Shown here: one piece after another, positions 1-7,476 of the stretch
Position numbering within the stretch: position 1 is the stretch's first letter
Layout of the letters: every line of letters starts with the position of its first letter
DNA from: Acinetobacter lwoffii
GTDB lineage: Bacteria > Pseudomonadota > Gammaproteobacteria > Pseudomonadales > Moraxellaceae
DNA: 64,000 nt
NCBI RefSeq assembly: GCF_015602705.1
Contig: NZ_CP059081.1
Coordinates: 1,621,702 to 1,685,701, forward strand
Direction: 5' to 3'
Program-made: the position numbers and the translations under genes
Notes under the pieces: model-generated
What the model was told of the DNA's origin: nothing
The model's database searches: none
The model's input: only the letters and a program-made list of their open reading frames with translations

Positions 1-1
1 G

Positions 2-760
2 CATCATTATCTGGATGTGATTCAGCAACCGCCAAAAAAACTGAAAATTGCGTTTAGCACTTATTCTACGATTGGCACACCTGTTTCCCAGGATGCCATT
101 AAAGCCATTGAACAAACAGCCAAATTGCTAGAATCTTTGGGCCATGAAGTGGTCGAAGACCGCCCAGCCATTGATGGCATGCAACTGGCCAAGGATTTTA
201 TTACCACCTGGTTTAGCCAGTTTTCATTTATGCTGGATGAAATTCAGAAAGGCTATCCGTCTAGATCGAATGATTTTGAACTGGACTCTTTAGCGCTGGC
301 AGCTTTTGGGGCCAAAACCAGCGCGATTGATTATATCCAGAACCTGAATAACTGGGGTCAATATGTAACCCAGATGAATCATTTCTTTGATAATTATGAT
401 CTGTACCTGACGCCTGCAACGGCGACAGTGGCGCCAAAAAATGGTGAGGTCAAAACACCAAACTGGCAGAAACCGATTCTTAAAGCTTTATTGAAACTAA
501 ATAAAGCACATTTGCTGGCGCAAGGTAAACTGGTCGACCAGATTGTGAAAGAAAATCTGAAATGGGTGCCTTTCACGCAACTGGCCAATATTACCGGACT
601 CCCGGCGATGTCTGTACCGCTGTACTGGAATGAACAAAACCTGCCGCTCGGTTCACAGTTTATTGCACCATTTGCCCGTGAGGATCTGCTACTACAACTG
701 GCAGCCCAATTGGAGCAGGCACAACCGTGGTTTGGGCAATACGCCAAAATCCGTATTTAA
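2..760 (+). CDS. Amidase family protein, C-terminal part (runs off left edge)
   Basis: The reading frame is open from base 2 and enters from outside the window, so only about 252 C-terminal residues are visible. The end of the protein looks like the amidase-signature family: the stretch around FTQLANITGLPAMSVPL followed by LPLGSQFIAP is the usual substrate-pocket and C-terminal strand region of amidases that hydrolyse amide bonds. The Ser-cisSer-Lys catalytic triad would lie in the missing N-terminal half, so activity cannot be judged here. A GTG at 17 could be read as a start, but the homologous fold requires upstream sequence. It converges on the MFS transporter gene, with 16 bases between the two stop codons. 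Substrate unknown. Confidence 0.8.
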   Translation, partial: HHYLDVIQQPPKKLKIAFSTYSTIGTPVSQDAIKAIEQTAKLLESLGHEVVEDRPAIDGMQLAKDFITTWFSQFSFMLDEIQKGYPSRSNDFELDSLALAAFGAKTSAIDYIQNLNNWGQYVTQMNHFFDNYDLYLTPATATVAPKNGEVKTPNWQKPILKALLKLNKAHLLAQGKLVDQIVKENLKWVPFTQLANITGLPAMSVPLYWNEQNLPLGSQFIAPFAREDLLLQLAAQLEQAQPWFGQYAKIRI

Positions 761-776
761 TGTTGAGATGATATTT

Positions 777-1943
777 TCAAGCCTGTTTTTGCAGTTCGAC
801 CTTATTTGGCAATCCAAAAATCAGTAATAAGCCAAGCAAGGTCGATGCTGCAGCAGCGATAAAAATAGATGTGCCGCCAACTTGATCCCAATAATGCCCA
901 GCCAGAATACTGCCGCTCGCCACACCAATCCCCCACATGGTGCTGTAGAGCGCTTGTCCACGTCCTTGCTGCCCTGCAGAGAAGTTCTGAAAAATCACCC
1001 GCATCGCGATCATATGAAATAAACCAAAACTTAAAGCATGAATCGTTTGGGCAAAAAACTGTGCCATGAATGAAGCAGGAAATATCCCGACGATGAACCA
1101 TCTTAATCCGGTCATTAACAAGCATAGCGTGACCAGATGACGCCACGACCAGCGTGTCAGAAAGAACGTCGCATAGGCAAACATGATTATTTCCGCAATG
1201 ACCCCGACTGACCAAAACAGCCCTATCTGGCTGGTGCTAAATCCCGACTGACTGAGATAATTGCTATAAAAACTATAGAATGGCGCGTGTGAAAATAGCA
1301 GAATCAATTCAATCAGGAAAAAGCTATAGACGACTGGGCGTTTGAATATCGGCCATAAGGGTTCGAGCTGTTTCTGGGCGGTAGGCGCTGTCGTGGGCTC
1401 TTTAATGGTAAATGACCAAAGAAAGGCCAGAAATGAAATACTCAGCAACAAGACGGGTAACATACTGATGCTAATAATTTCAAAGACGGCGCCCAAGCCG
1501 AATACACCGATAATAAAGCCGACAGATCCCCACTTTCGTACTTTGCCATAGAGTTCTGCTCTTTTTTCCCCGAGCCAGAACAAAGTCACGCCTTCAAACT
1601 GTGCCAGAATGGCATTCTGAAAGAAACTGAAAATCAGCATCAGTAAAGCTACAGATTGAAAGCTATTGGGAATAATAAAAATCATGAACCAGATACAGGC
1701 TTCCATCCAGGTGGCAATACGCACCAGCAACATGCGTTTACCGGATTTATCTGCAATCCAACCCCAGATCAACGGCGCAAAGAATCGGGTAACAATCGCA
1801 ATAGAAGATAAAATCCCGATTTCCTGATAATTGAAGCCTTGATCTTCAAGATACAGACTCCAAAAAGGCATGAATGCCCCAACAATCGCATAGTAAAAAA
1901 AGTAAAATCCACTGAGTCTATGCTGGATTGCTAGAACTGGCAT
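777..1943 (-). CDS. MFS transporter, HcaT/PPP-like family
   Basis: A 388-residue polytopic inner-membrane protein with about twelve hydrophobic segments. The N-terminus (LSGFYFFYYAIVGAFMPFW) and the loop GWIADKSGKRMLLVR between TM2 and TM3, an MFS motif-A variant, match the HcaT/LacY-like branch of the major facilitator superfamily, in which members are annotated as 3-phenylpropionate or nucleoside/sugar proton symporters. The substrate cannot be read from sequence. The ATG start follows a modest TAGGATA ribosome site. It is monocistronic and convergent with the amidase gene. Family assignment is firm; the specific HcaT label is an inference from overall resemblance. Confidence 0.8.
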   Translation of the reverse strand: MPVLAIQHRLSGFYFFYYAIVGAFMPFWSLYLEDQGFNYQEIGILSSIAIVTRFFAPLIWGWIADKSGKRMLLVRIATWMEACIWFMIFIIPNSFQSVALLMLIFSFFQNAILAQFEGVTLFWLGEKRAELYGKVRKWGSVGFIIGVFGLGAVFEIISISMLPVLLLSISFLAFLWSFTIKEPTTAPTAQKQLEPLWPIFKRPVVYSFFLIELILLFSHAPFYSFYSNYLSQSGFSTSQIGLFWSVGVIAEIIMFAYATFFLTRWSWRHLVTLCLLMTGLRWFIVGIFPASFMAQFFAQTIHALSFGLFHMIAMRVIFQNFSAGQQGRGQALYSTMWGIGVASGSILAGHYWDQVGGTSIFIAAAASTLLGLLLIFGLPNKVELQKQA

Positions 1944-2322
1944 TGATTTATATATCCTAATATTTTCAAAATTTTAAACTCAATAAATTTCTATAGCACT
2001 GTATTCGACGACTCTTGATTTTGCTACGAGCATCTCGCATTAGTCTAAAAATAAATTTTCATAAGTTTATGGATAAATTTTGCTAAAGTAAAAAACTCTG
2101 TGTTGAGTTAAATTAAAGTAAGAACATAAATCGTCTTCTATATTGAGCACACGACAAAGAGTGGAAACAGTTTTAGGAAGGAATTGGATGGACTTAAAAT
2201 CTGAAGATCAATAATTACACAGACATTATCATTGTTTTATGGCTAAAGTATGTCCAAAGAATTTTCAGTTCATAGGCTAAAAAATTAAAACTAACTCTAG
2301 CTTTATAGCAAGGAGAAAATCA
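1944..2322. other. Intergenic region between divergent MFS and catalase-like genes
   Basis: About 380 AT-rich bases without a convincing gene. It must hold the promoter of the MFS gene (minus) and of the catalase-like gene (plus). The only distinctive content is the 2093-2146 element that recurs before the lipase gene, described separately, and an 8-codon ORF with a good ribosome site at 2188-2214 that may be chance. Confidence 0.5.
2093..2146 (+). promoter_or_regulatory. Shared upstream element, copy 1
   Basis: The stretch from AAACTCTGTG through GAGTTAA and GAACATAAAT to CTATATTGA is closely similar to 3548-3597 upstream of the lipase gene; the two differ by an insertion of about six bases between GAGTTAA and GAACATAAAT. 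Such matching in otherwise AT-rich intergenic DNA suggests a common promoter or operator. A TTGAGT hexamer at 2103 could be a -35 box. Role is inferred. Confidence 0.4.
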
Positions 2323-3459
2323 ATGCCTAACTTTATAAGACCTATATGCTCGGGTCTAGTTTTCTCTTTAATGGCAATAAGTATTTGTAGTGCTGCATAT
2401 GCTAACGCTTCCCCTATAGCATCTAACTCTTCAAAAGATAATATTCATCCCAATATAGATCATCATTTAAGTGAAAGTCTTTATCCTGATGAAGCAAATA
2501 TAACTGAAAAAATCGCAGATATAATTGAGATATCGATTCGGAAAGAATATTCCACAGGTATCGCGCTACGTGATGCCCATCCCAAAGCACACGGTTGTGT
2601 ACGCGCAGAATTCAAAGTAGATGAAGCTCTTCCTAAAAACTTGGCTCAAGGTGTTTTTCTTCCTGGAAAAACATATCAAGCCTGGATTCGTTTCTCTAAT
2701 GGTTCTAAAGATGCCCAACAAGCAGATATTAAAAAAGATGCCCGTGGCATGGCGATAAAACTTTTAGGAGTACCGGGAGAAAAGCTTTTAGATGATGAAA
2801 CCTCTACTCAAGATTTCATTATGATCAATCATCCTGTCTTTTTTGTGAATGATCCAGTCCGATATAGGTCATTTATGCAAGATATAAATAGCGATAGATT
2901 TTTCAATAAGCTGCATATTCCTTTTGCATTAGGAGCTAAAGGAACCTGGATTGCCTTAAATACGAGAAATAAAATTTCTAATCCTTTGCAAACTAGATAT
3001 TGGTCTATGGTGCCCTATCAATTAGGAATAGGCACTGATCGTCAAGCTGTAAAGTATTCAGCTCAAGCATGTTCGACAGTGATAGACCCTCTTCCACATG
3101 CTCCGCATCATAATTTTCTAAGAGAAAAATTGCGCAAATATTTGCAAAAAAGTGAAGCATGTATGGAGTTTCTGATACAGCCTAGAACATCAAACACCAT
3201 GTCAGTCGAAGATTCCATGACTGAATGGCAAGAAAGTGAGGCACCTTTCTACAAGGTAGCCACTATCCGCATTCCTCAGCAAGTTTTTGATACACCTGAA
3301 CAAAACAAGTTTTGTGAAAATCTCTCTTTTACACCATGGCATACACTACCGGAGCACAAACCTCTGGGAGTAATAAACCGAATGCGAAAAGTGATTTATG
3401 ATCGTATTAGTCAGCTTAGACATGATATGAATTCTACTCACAGATCAGAACCACATTAA
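2323..3459 (+). CDS. Secreted catalase-family haem protein
   Basis: A 378-residue protein with an N-terminal signal peptide (cleavage probably after AYA near residue 27), so it acts in the periplasm or outside. The core matches the small catalase-related family: RDAHPKAHGCV (His86 aligns with the distal catalytic His), RFSNG near 118, and FIMINHPVFFVND, which resembles the catalase FxxxNxPxFxxxD distal Asn segment. TRYWSMVPYQLG may carry the proximal haem Tyr. It is shorter than typical catalases of about 480-500 residues, like SrpA-type catalase-like proteins, so peroxidase or peroxygenase activity is as possible as true catalase activity. The start has a strong AAGGAG site. It shares an upstream element with the lipase gene that follows. 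Confidence 0.8.
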   Translation: MPNFIRPICSGLVFSLMAISICSAAYANASPIASNSSKDNIHPNIDHHLSESLYPDEANITEKIADIIEISIRKEYSTGIALRDAHPKAHGCVRAEFKVDEALPKNLAQGVFLPGKTYQAWIRFSNGSKDAQQADIKKDARGMAIKLLGVPGEKLLDDETSTQDFIMINHPVFFVNDPVRYRSFMQDINSDRFFNKLHIPFALGAKGTWIALNTRNKISNPLQTRYWSMVPYQLGIGTDRQAVKYSAQACSTVIDPLPHAPHHNFLREKLRKYLQKSEACMEFLIQPRTSNTMSVEDSMTEWQESEAPFYKVATIRIPQQVFDTPEQNKFCENLSFTPWHTLPEHKPLGVINRMRKVIYDRISQLRHDMNSTHRSEPH

Positions 3460-3547
3460 AATATAAGTGCTTATATTAAAGTTATCAGCTAACCTAAAAT
3501 AACCTGTTGTATTGCATATTCGCCTTAACTTAAAAGCTTTAGTTTAC

Positions 3548-3597
3548 AAACTTTGTGCAGAGTTAATTTAGAAACATAAATAAAGCTGCTACATTAA
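3548..3597 (+). promoter_or_regulatory. Shared upstream element, copy 2
   Basis: AAACTTTGTGCAGAGTTAA, GAAACATAAAT and CTACATTAA match copy 1 at 2093-2146 with the same order and a shorter spacer. This copy ends 22 bases before the lipase start, while copy 1 ends about 176 bases before the catalase-like start. It may carry a promoter or a binding site for a common regulator. Confidence 0.4.
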
Positions 3598-3619
3598 AAA
3601 TGACATTATAAAAAGGAAA

Positions 3620-4834
3620 ATGGTTTCAGTGATGAAAATTAAACCTCCTATTATTAAATTGATCATGAGCTGTTTATGTTTAGGTTCAACATATGCAATA
3701 GCCTCTCCTCCACTTCCCGATAACAGCAAAATCCAAGCATCTCATATTTCGGAAAAAATACCGGGTACAATATTATCTATACAAGAACAAGATACTGATC
3801 TGTTTACGAATGCCTCACAACGTTTCTTAATCAATTATCGCAGTCGTGGCACAAAATCCGAGCCTATCGTCACTTCAGGCTATATCTTGTTACCTAAAGG
3901 CAAAGTCCCTAAAGATGGATGGCCTGTTCTGGCTTGGGCGCATGGTACAACTGGCGTTGCTGATACATGTGCACCCTCTGGCGATTATATAGGTGGGCCA
4001 GTCCATGTCTATCAGCAAATCGCTGCTAAGGCATTGAATGCCTGGCTCGCTCGCGGCTATGCAGTTGTTGCACCTGATTATCAAGGTTTAGGCACTCCGG
4101 GCGGTCATCCTTATATGAATGCGCGAAGTCAGTTGCATACTGTCGTTGATGCTGTACGAGCGATCCACCATTTAAAGCCTTATAACTTTAGTAAAAATTG
4201 GTATGTTATGGGTCATAGTCAAGGAGGTGCAGCATCTCTTAAAGTTGCAGCGTCCGGTCAAAAAGATGCGCCTGAATTTAATCTTCGCGGGGCAATTGCA
4301 CTGGCGCCGGGCGGTTATCATTATGAAGGAATCGCTGAATATGTTGCCAGCAATTCGCAAATCACGACTGATGTCGCCGCATTTTTTCCAATTGTGCTTT
4401 TAGGAGCAGAAGCTGCAGACCCGATGCTTGCTCCAGCAAATTTAGTGAGCCCAGAAATGGGAGGAATTCTTAATCATGCACGCAGTCGCTGTTTGTCAGA
4501 ATTACAATCGGACTTAAAACAAGCACCTAAGACTATCTTTAAATCAAATGTAAATCTGGCACCTTTGACAAATTATTTAAAAGAACAGTCTATTGAGAAT
4601 ATGACACCGACTGTGCCGGTTCTGCTGGTACAAGGCGAGAAAGATCAACTGGTCGATTATCGTGGTACTTATGCTTACTACCAGCAGGTATGTACAAAGC
4701 AGAAATCTATCGCCTTTCATCTAGTCAAAAATGGAGATCATCGTGATTCCTTAAAACAGAGTGAATTTCTGATTGAAAACTTTATCCATTCAGTTGAACA
4801 AGGAAAAGCTTTGAGCACCTGCCCTACAAAATAA
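3620..4834 (+). CDS. Secreted alpha/beta-hydrolase, secretory-lipase-like
   Basis: A 404-residue alpha/beta-hydrolase with a signal peptide ending near residue 29. The nucleophile elbow is GHSQGG (Ser200), the acid is probably Asp342 in QGEKDQL and the base His374 in NGDHRDS. AWAHGTTG forms the oxyanion-hole region, and APDYQGLGTPG with HPY is typical of the secretory lipase (LIP) family that hydrolyses acylglycerols or other esters. The start is uncertain: AGGA lies only two bases before the first ATG, so GTG at 3629 or ATG at 3632 (MKIKPP) may be used. It follows the catalase-like gene in the same direction after 160 bases and shares an upstream motif with it. Confidence 0.82.
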   Translation: MVSVMKIKPPIIKLIMSCLCLGSTYAIASPPLPDNSKIQASHISEKIPGTILSIQEQDTDLFTNASQRFLINYRSRGTKSEPIVTSGYILLPKGKVPKDGWPVLAWAHGTTGVADTCAPSGDYIGGPVHVYQQIAAKALNAWLARGYAVVAPDYQGLGTPGGHPYMNARSQLHTVVDAVRAIHHLKPYNFSKNWYVMGHSQGGAASLKVAASGQKDAPEFNLRGAIALAPGGYHYEGIAEYVASNSQITTDVAAFFPIVLLGAEAADPMLAPANLVSPEMGGILNHARSRCLSELQSDLKQAPKTIFKSNVNLAPLTNYLKEQSIENMTPTVPVLLVQGEKDQLVDYRGTYAYYQQVCTKQKSIAFHLVKNGDHRDSLKQSEFLIENFIHSVEQGKALSTCPTK

Positions 4835-4890
4835 CCCGGCGAGCTTTTATATTTAATCATTAAAAACGCAAATATTTTAATCTTCATATT

Positions 4891-4925
4891 TATAGAATAG
4901 TCTTTTAAAGGAGCGCTATTCTATA
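4891..4925. repeat. 10-bp inverted repeat, 15-bp spacer
   Basis: TATAGAATAG at 4891-4900 and CTATTCTATA at 4916-4925 are perfect inverted complements. No T-tract follows on either strand, so it is a poor terminator; it could be a hairpin in a transcript or an operator before the SRAP gene. Confidence 0.5.
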
Positions 4926-5060
4926 AAGAGGATAAACTGATATTAATCCGTATTCTTACTTTGTGTTAAAACTACATTTACGATTTCGAATTGTTTTGAG
5001 CCCATCATTTTTATACCTTAATTCTTTAGCAGACAATAATTAGAAAGAAAGAGGTTATTT

Positions 5061-5690
5061 ATGTGCTCGAACTATGAATTCCCATCAAAAAAACGTCTTT
5101 CCTTATTAGATATTCATGAAGATCAACTGGAAATGAAAATGCATGTTTATCCTTTAGCGCCAGCTCCAATCATTATGCGCGGTGCTGACGAATTTGAGCT
5201 GGATATTGCACGTTTCGGACTGATTCCAGCCTGGGCGAAAGAATTGAAATATGGCCGGCATACCTATAATGCACGGACTGAAACAGTGGCATCCAAACCG
5301 AGTTTTCGACATGCCTGGAAAAACAACCAGTTTGCTTTAGTACCGGTCGATACCTTCTATGAACCTAAATATATAGACGGTAAACCGCACTGGTTTGGTA
5401 TTTCACGTGAAGATGGCAATCCTTTTACCGTAGCGGCAATTTATGATGACGCACACATTGATGGTGAGAAAATCAGATCATTTTCGATGCTAACCATAAA
5501 TTCAGATCAACATCCCTTTATGAAACAGTTTCATGATCCGAATGACGAAAAACGCTCGATCATTGTGATTCCGGAAAAATCACGACATGACTGGTTGCAC
5601 TGTGATCATGAACAAGCCCATGAATTTTTCTTTGAAATGAAAGATGAATTTATTGCAAAGCCTAGAGATCAACGCTTATTGGGAAATTAA
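5061..5690 (+). CDS. SRAP-domain protein (HMCES/YedK-like abasic-site crosslinker)
   Basis: A 209-residue SOS-response-associated peptidase. After removal of Met1, Cys2 becomes N-terminal and is the residue that forms a thiazolidine crosslink with abasic sites in single-stranded DNA in characterised family members. The other conserved residues are visible: Asn70 in YNARTETV, Glu101 in VPVDTFYEPK, and His158 in KQFHDPNDEKR. Family members usually have FYEW and HDRMP; here the residues after Glu101 and His158 differ, marking a divergent branch. Length is normal for the family. Ribosome site AGAAAGAGG precedes ATG. It stands alone, with no visible LexA box that I could identify with confidence. 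Confidence 0.85.
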   Translation: MCSNYEFPSKKRLSLLDIHEDQLEMKMHVYPLAPAPIIMRGADEFELDIARFGLIPAWAKELKYGRHTYNARTETVASKPSFRHAWKNNQFALVPVDTFYEPKYIDGKPHWFGISREDGNPFTVAAIYDDAHIDGEKIRSFSMLTINSDQHPFMKQFHDPNDEKRSIIVIPEKSRHDWLHCDHEQAHEFFFEMKDEFIAKPRDQRLLGN

Positions 5691-5692
5691 AA

Positions 5693-5714
5693 AGCCCTAA
5701 ACCAAGTTAGGGCT
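5693..5714 (-). terminator. Hairpin between SRAP gene and small ORF
   Basis: AGCCCTAA and TTAGGGCT form an 8-bp stem with a 6-base loop. On the minus strand it is followed by TTTTAATTT, so it best serves the small gene at 5732-5872. Confidence 0.6.
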
Positions 5715-5731
5715 TCGTCCATGTGAAAAAG

Positions 5732-5872
5732 CTATTTTTGCTCTCTCAATGGATTTTCCGGTTCTGCATTGGGTTTTTTCTCTGGTTTGACATGCTTATA
5801 AGATGCCTGATTACCCTTGTCGTCATTTGATTCTTTATGCGGATTTGATTCTTGCTCTGGCTTATTTGTCAT
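5732..5872 (-). CDS. Small hydrophilic protein, 46 aa
   Basis: An unrecognised 46-residue protein starting MTNKPEQESNPHKESN and ending PENPLREQK. It is almost entirely polar and charged, rich in Glu, Lys, Asn and Pro, and has no hydrophobic core, so it is likely to be disordered. GAAGGAG lies six bases upstream of the ATG at 5872, a very good spacing; the ATG at 5878 would abut the site and is unlikely. A hairpin with a short T-run on the same strand follows the stop. These signals support a real gene that size cut-offs would miss. Function unknown; stress-related small proteins of this composition exist but no homology is claimed. Confidence 0.6.
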   Translation of the reverse strand: MTNKPEQESNPHKESNDDKGNQASYKHVKPEKKPNAEPENPLREQK

Positions 5873-5956
5873 ATGCATCTCCTTCATATATCTATTAATA
5901 AATAAATATGATATCTGCTGCTAAACATCAATGTTATTTATGTTGCACATTCAGTT

Positions 5957-6262
5957 TTATAAAGAGACAAACTTTCCTTCAAGTGCTCTTTGACATTTCA
6001 CAATTCTTGTTGTCCATCTGAGCAAATAAGCTATTCAGCCTGATCGTAGACGGTACAGCAGAGAATATGAATTCGCGTGCGCGCCGATATCAAATACATG
6101 AAATTTTCTAACCTTACCCACTGCCGGAAAAAGTCTTTTCATCTCAGCAAAACCTTTAGGATGCTTGGCCTTAATCAGTCAATCCCCACCAGCTAATGCA
6201 GTTTCAGCCTTTGGCCTCTTTTGAATTGCTTCAAGAATTCGAGCATGGGTGATCACACGCAT
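5957..6262 (-). pseudogene. Decayed HigB-type toxin gene
   Basis: Reading on from ATG at 6262 gives MRVITHARILEAIQKRPKAE, then ALAGGD and a stop (TGA at 6179-6181), then LIKAKHPKGFAEMKRLFP and KVRKFHVFDIG. This is the pattern of the HigB (RelE-superfamily) mRNA-interferase toxins: MRVI at the start, an AETAL segment, FADIK..FP and VFNIGGNK. A second in-frame stop lies at 6035-6037, and the region after VFDIG no longer resembles the family, so the C-terminal half is mutated or frameshifted. In higBA loci the antitoxin follows the toxin, but no antitoxin frame is present downstream (5881-5956). The toxin is therefore inactivated and its antitoxin lost. Confidence 0.7.
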
Positions 6263-6392
6263 AAATTTTATTGTATTCCAGTTCTAAGCAGCTAAGAATT
6301 TATCAAAACGTAATCCTATTGAAATGATTCTTTTATAAAGTATTCCTTGTGAGAAATTATGTTTAGATCCAAAAATTTCATCAGTAAAGAAA

Positions 6393-6421
6393 AACCCCGC
6401 CAACTGATGATTGAACGGGGA
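6393..6421 (-). terminator. Terminator of the 37-aa gene
   Basis: CCCCG at 6395-6399 pairs with CGGGG at 6416-6420, extended by flanking A/T pairs. On the minus strand the stem is followed by TTTTTC. It lies 36 bases beyond the stop of the gene at 6457-6570. Confidence 0.55.
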
Positions 6422-6456
6422 TTGATCTTCATTAAGATGTCTGATGATTTGGCACA

Positions 6457-6570
6457 TTATTCAATATTTTTCAAGCAATCACGACACTGTTTGACCTCAT
6501 CATGGTCACACGTGTAGTTAATTTCAGTCGCACCATGAAGACCAAATAAACAAAATATAAATTGCATCAT
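6457..6570 (-). CDS. Small Cys-containing protein, 37 aa
   Basis: An unrecognised 37-residue protein, MMQFIFCLFGLHGATEIN followed by a polar tail with CDHDEVKQCRDC. The first half is hydrophobic and could be a short membrane anchor. The tail has three Cys and a His in a spacing (C-x-H, then C-x2-C) that could hold a metal ion. AGGAG lies six bases before the first ATG; a second ATG follows immediately. A terminator hairpin follows on the same strand. Gene reality rests on the ribosome site, the terminator and the Cys pattern; function is unknown. Confidence 0.5.
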   Translation of the reverse strand: MMQFIFCLFGLHGATEINYTCDHDEVKQCRDCLKNIE

Positions 6571-6722
6571 GTTTTTCTCCTAAGTGTAAAAAGCTCAATC
6601 TAGGATCAAGCTTTATTGCTTTAAATATAGAATGATTCAATATAAAATGATTGGATCAGCGATCTAGAACAACTTCAGTACTCAGCTCTGTTTAGCCTTT
6701 CAGTAAAATTGAAGCTTTTGGG

Positions 6723-6884
6723 CTAAGTTTGTACAGGCTCTTCAGCTTGAGTCGTCTGATCTTTTTTACAATGATCACTTTTACAATGCTTGCTGCTCAT
6801 CATCTGACACATTTTCTCTTTGCAAGATTTAAAACAACAGCCAACCATCACGCCCATGCCAAATGCGCATATACATCTCATCAT
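6723..6884 (-). CDS. Small Cys-rich protein, 53 aa
   Basis: An unrecognised 53-residue protein. The N-terminus MMRCICAFGMGVMVGCC is a short hydrophobic segment ending in Cys16-Cys17 and could be a lipoprotein-like signal or a membrane anchor, although the lipobox is not canonical. The rest is Lys-rich with further Cys at 21, 26, 34 and 39 (KSCKEKMC, KHCKSDHCKK), eight Cys in all, and a Gln/Glu tail. This suggests metal or redox chemistry, but none is demonstrated. A weak AGGA site precedes ATG at 6884. A plus-strand frame covers the same DNA but has no ribosome site and an improbable composition. Probably same class as the 37-residue gene at 6457. Confidence 0.5.
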   Translation of the reverse strand: MMRCICAFGMGVMVGCCFKSCKEKMCQMMSSKHCKSDHCKKDQTTQAEEPVQT

Positions 6885-7476
6885 AGCTTTGTCCTGTCTT
6901 TTCGTGAAAAGAGATATATAAATAACATCTATTCATGTATCTCTCCTGAGGGAATTTTCAGGCTTTATGTTGTGTATGAAAACTTATGTGAAAGAGAATG
7001 AGCAAAAAATACAATCAGCAAAGAAAAAAACAAGATTTAATATGGAAAAGAAAAAGCCTGTTTAACTCTCCTAAATTAAACAGGCCTTATAATGTGCTGA
7101 TTTTTAATTATTTTCATTAAGTTCTTAGAATGACGCCAAGATATCACTAGCCATGCAGCCAATCTGTGTAGGATATATAGATGCAATGTTTCAAAATATG
7201 AAAAAACCATTACTTTTGTTAATTAAATGACTGTAATTTATCCAAAAATCTTTTTAATGAACAAATAAGACGATTAAACAACCAAAACCTAAGAAGAATT
7301 GCTAAACCTATAAATGAGAATGGGCTAATTCAGATTTTTAGGAGAAAATTCCTTATTTCAGTCAATATCAGATGTTATGAATGTTCAATGTCTCATAAAG
7401 TTTATGCATCACTGCTTTCTTTTTAGTCATTTCTCTCTATAATTTTTCATATGAGCAATAACAATATTTTGGCAGC
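6885..7476. other. AT-rich intergenic region
   Basis: About 590 bases with no convincing gene. It contains a minus-strand terminator-like hairpin at 7056-7085. That hairpin implies a short transcript from the minus strand, but only very weak ORFs are seen: 20 codons from 7430 and 44 codons from 7210, the latter with no ribosome site. Confidence 0.4.
7056..7085 (-). terminator. Orphan minus-strand terminator-like hairpin
   Basis: GCCTGTTTAA at 7056-7065 and TTAAACAGGC at 7076-7085 form a 10-bp stem followed on the minus strand by TTTTTCTTTT. No firm gene lies upstream of it on that strand, so it may end a small RNA. Confidence 0.5.

Noticed and set aside
2188..2214. 8-codon ORF with AGGAAGGA site, possible leader peptide
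   Set aside because: Too short, no attenuator structure and no repeated regulatory codons; could be chance in AT-rich DNA.
6729..7001. 90-residue plus-strand frame
   Set aside because: It lies mostly opposite the better-supported Cys-rich minus-strand gene, has no ribosome site and an improbable composition (many His/Phe).
7076..7210. 44-codon minus-strand ORF ending in the orphan hairpin
   Set aside because: No ribosome site and the composition (aromatic, His, Lys) is not protein-like; the hairpin more likely ends an RNA.
7368..7430. 20-codon minus-strand ORF with GAGAG upstream
   Set aside because: Too short and not followed by a terminator nearby; no recognisable feature.
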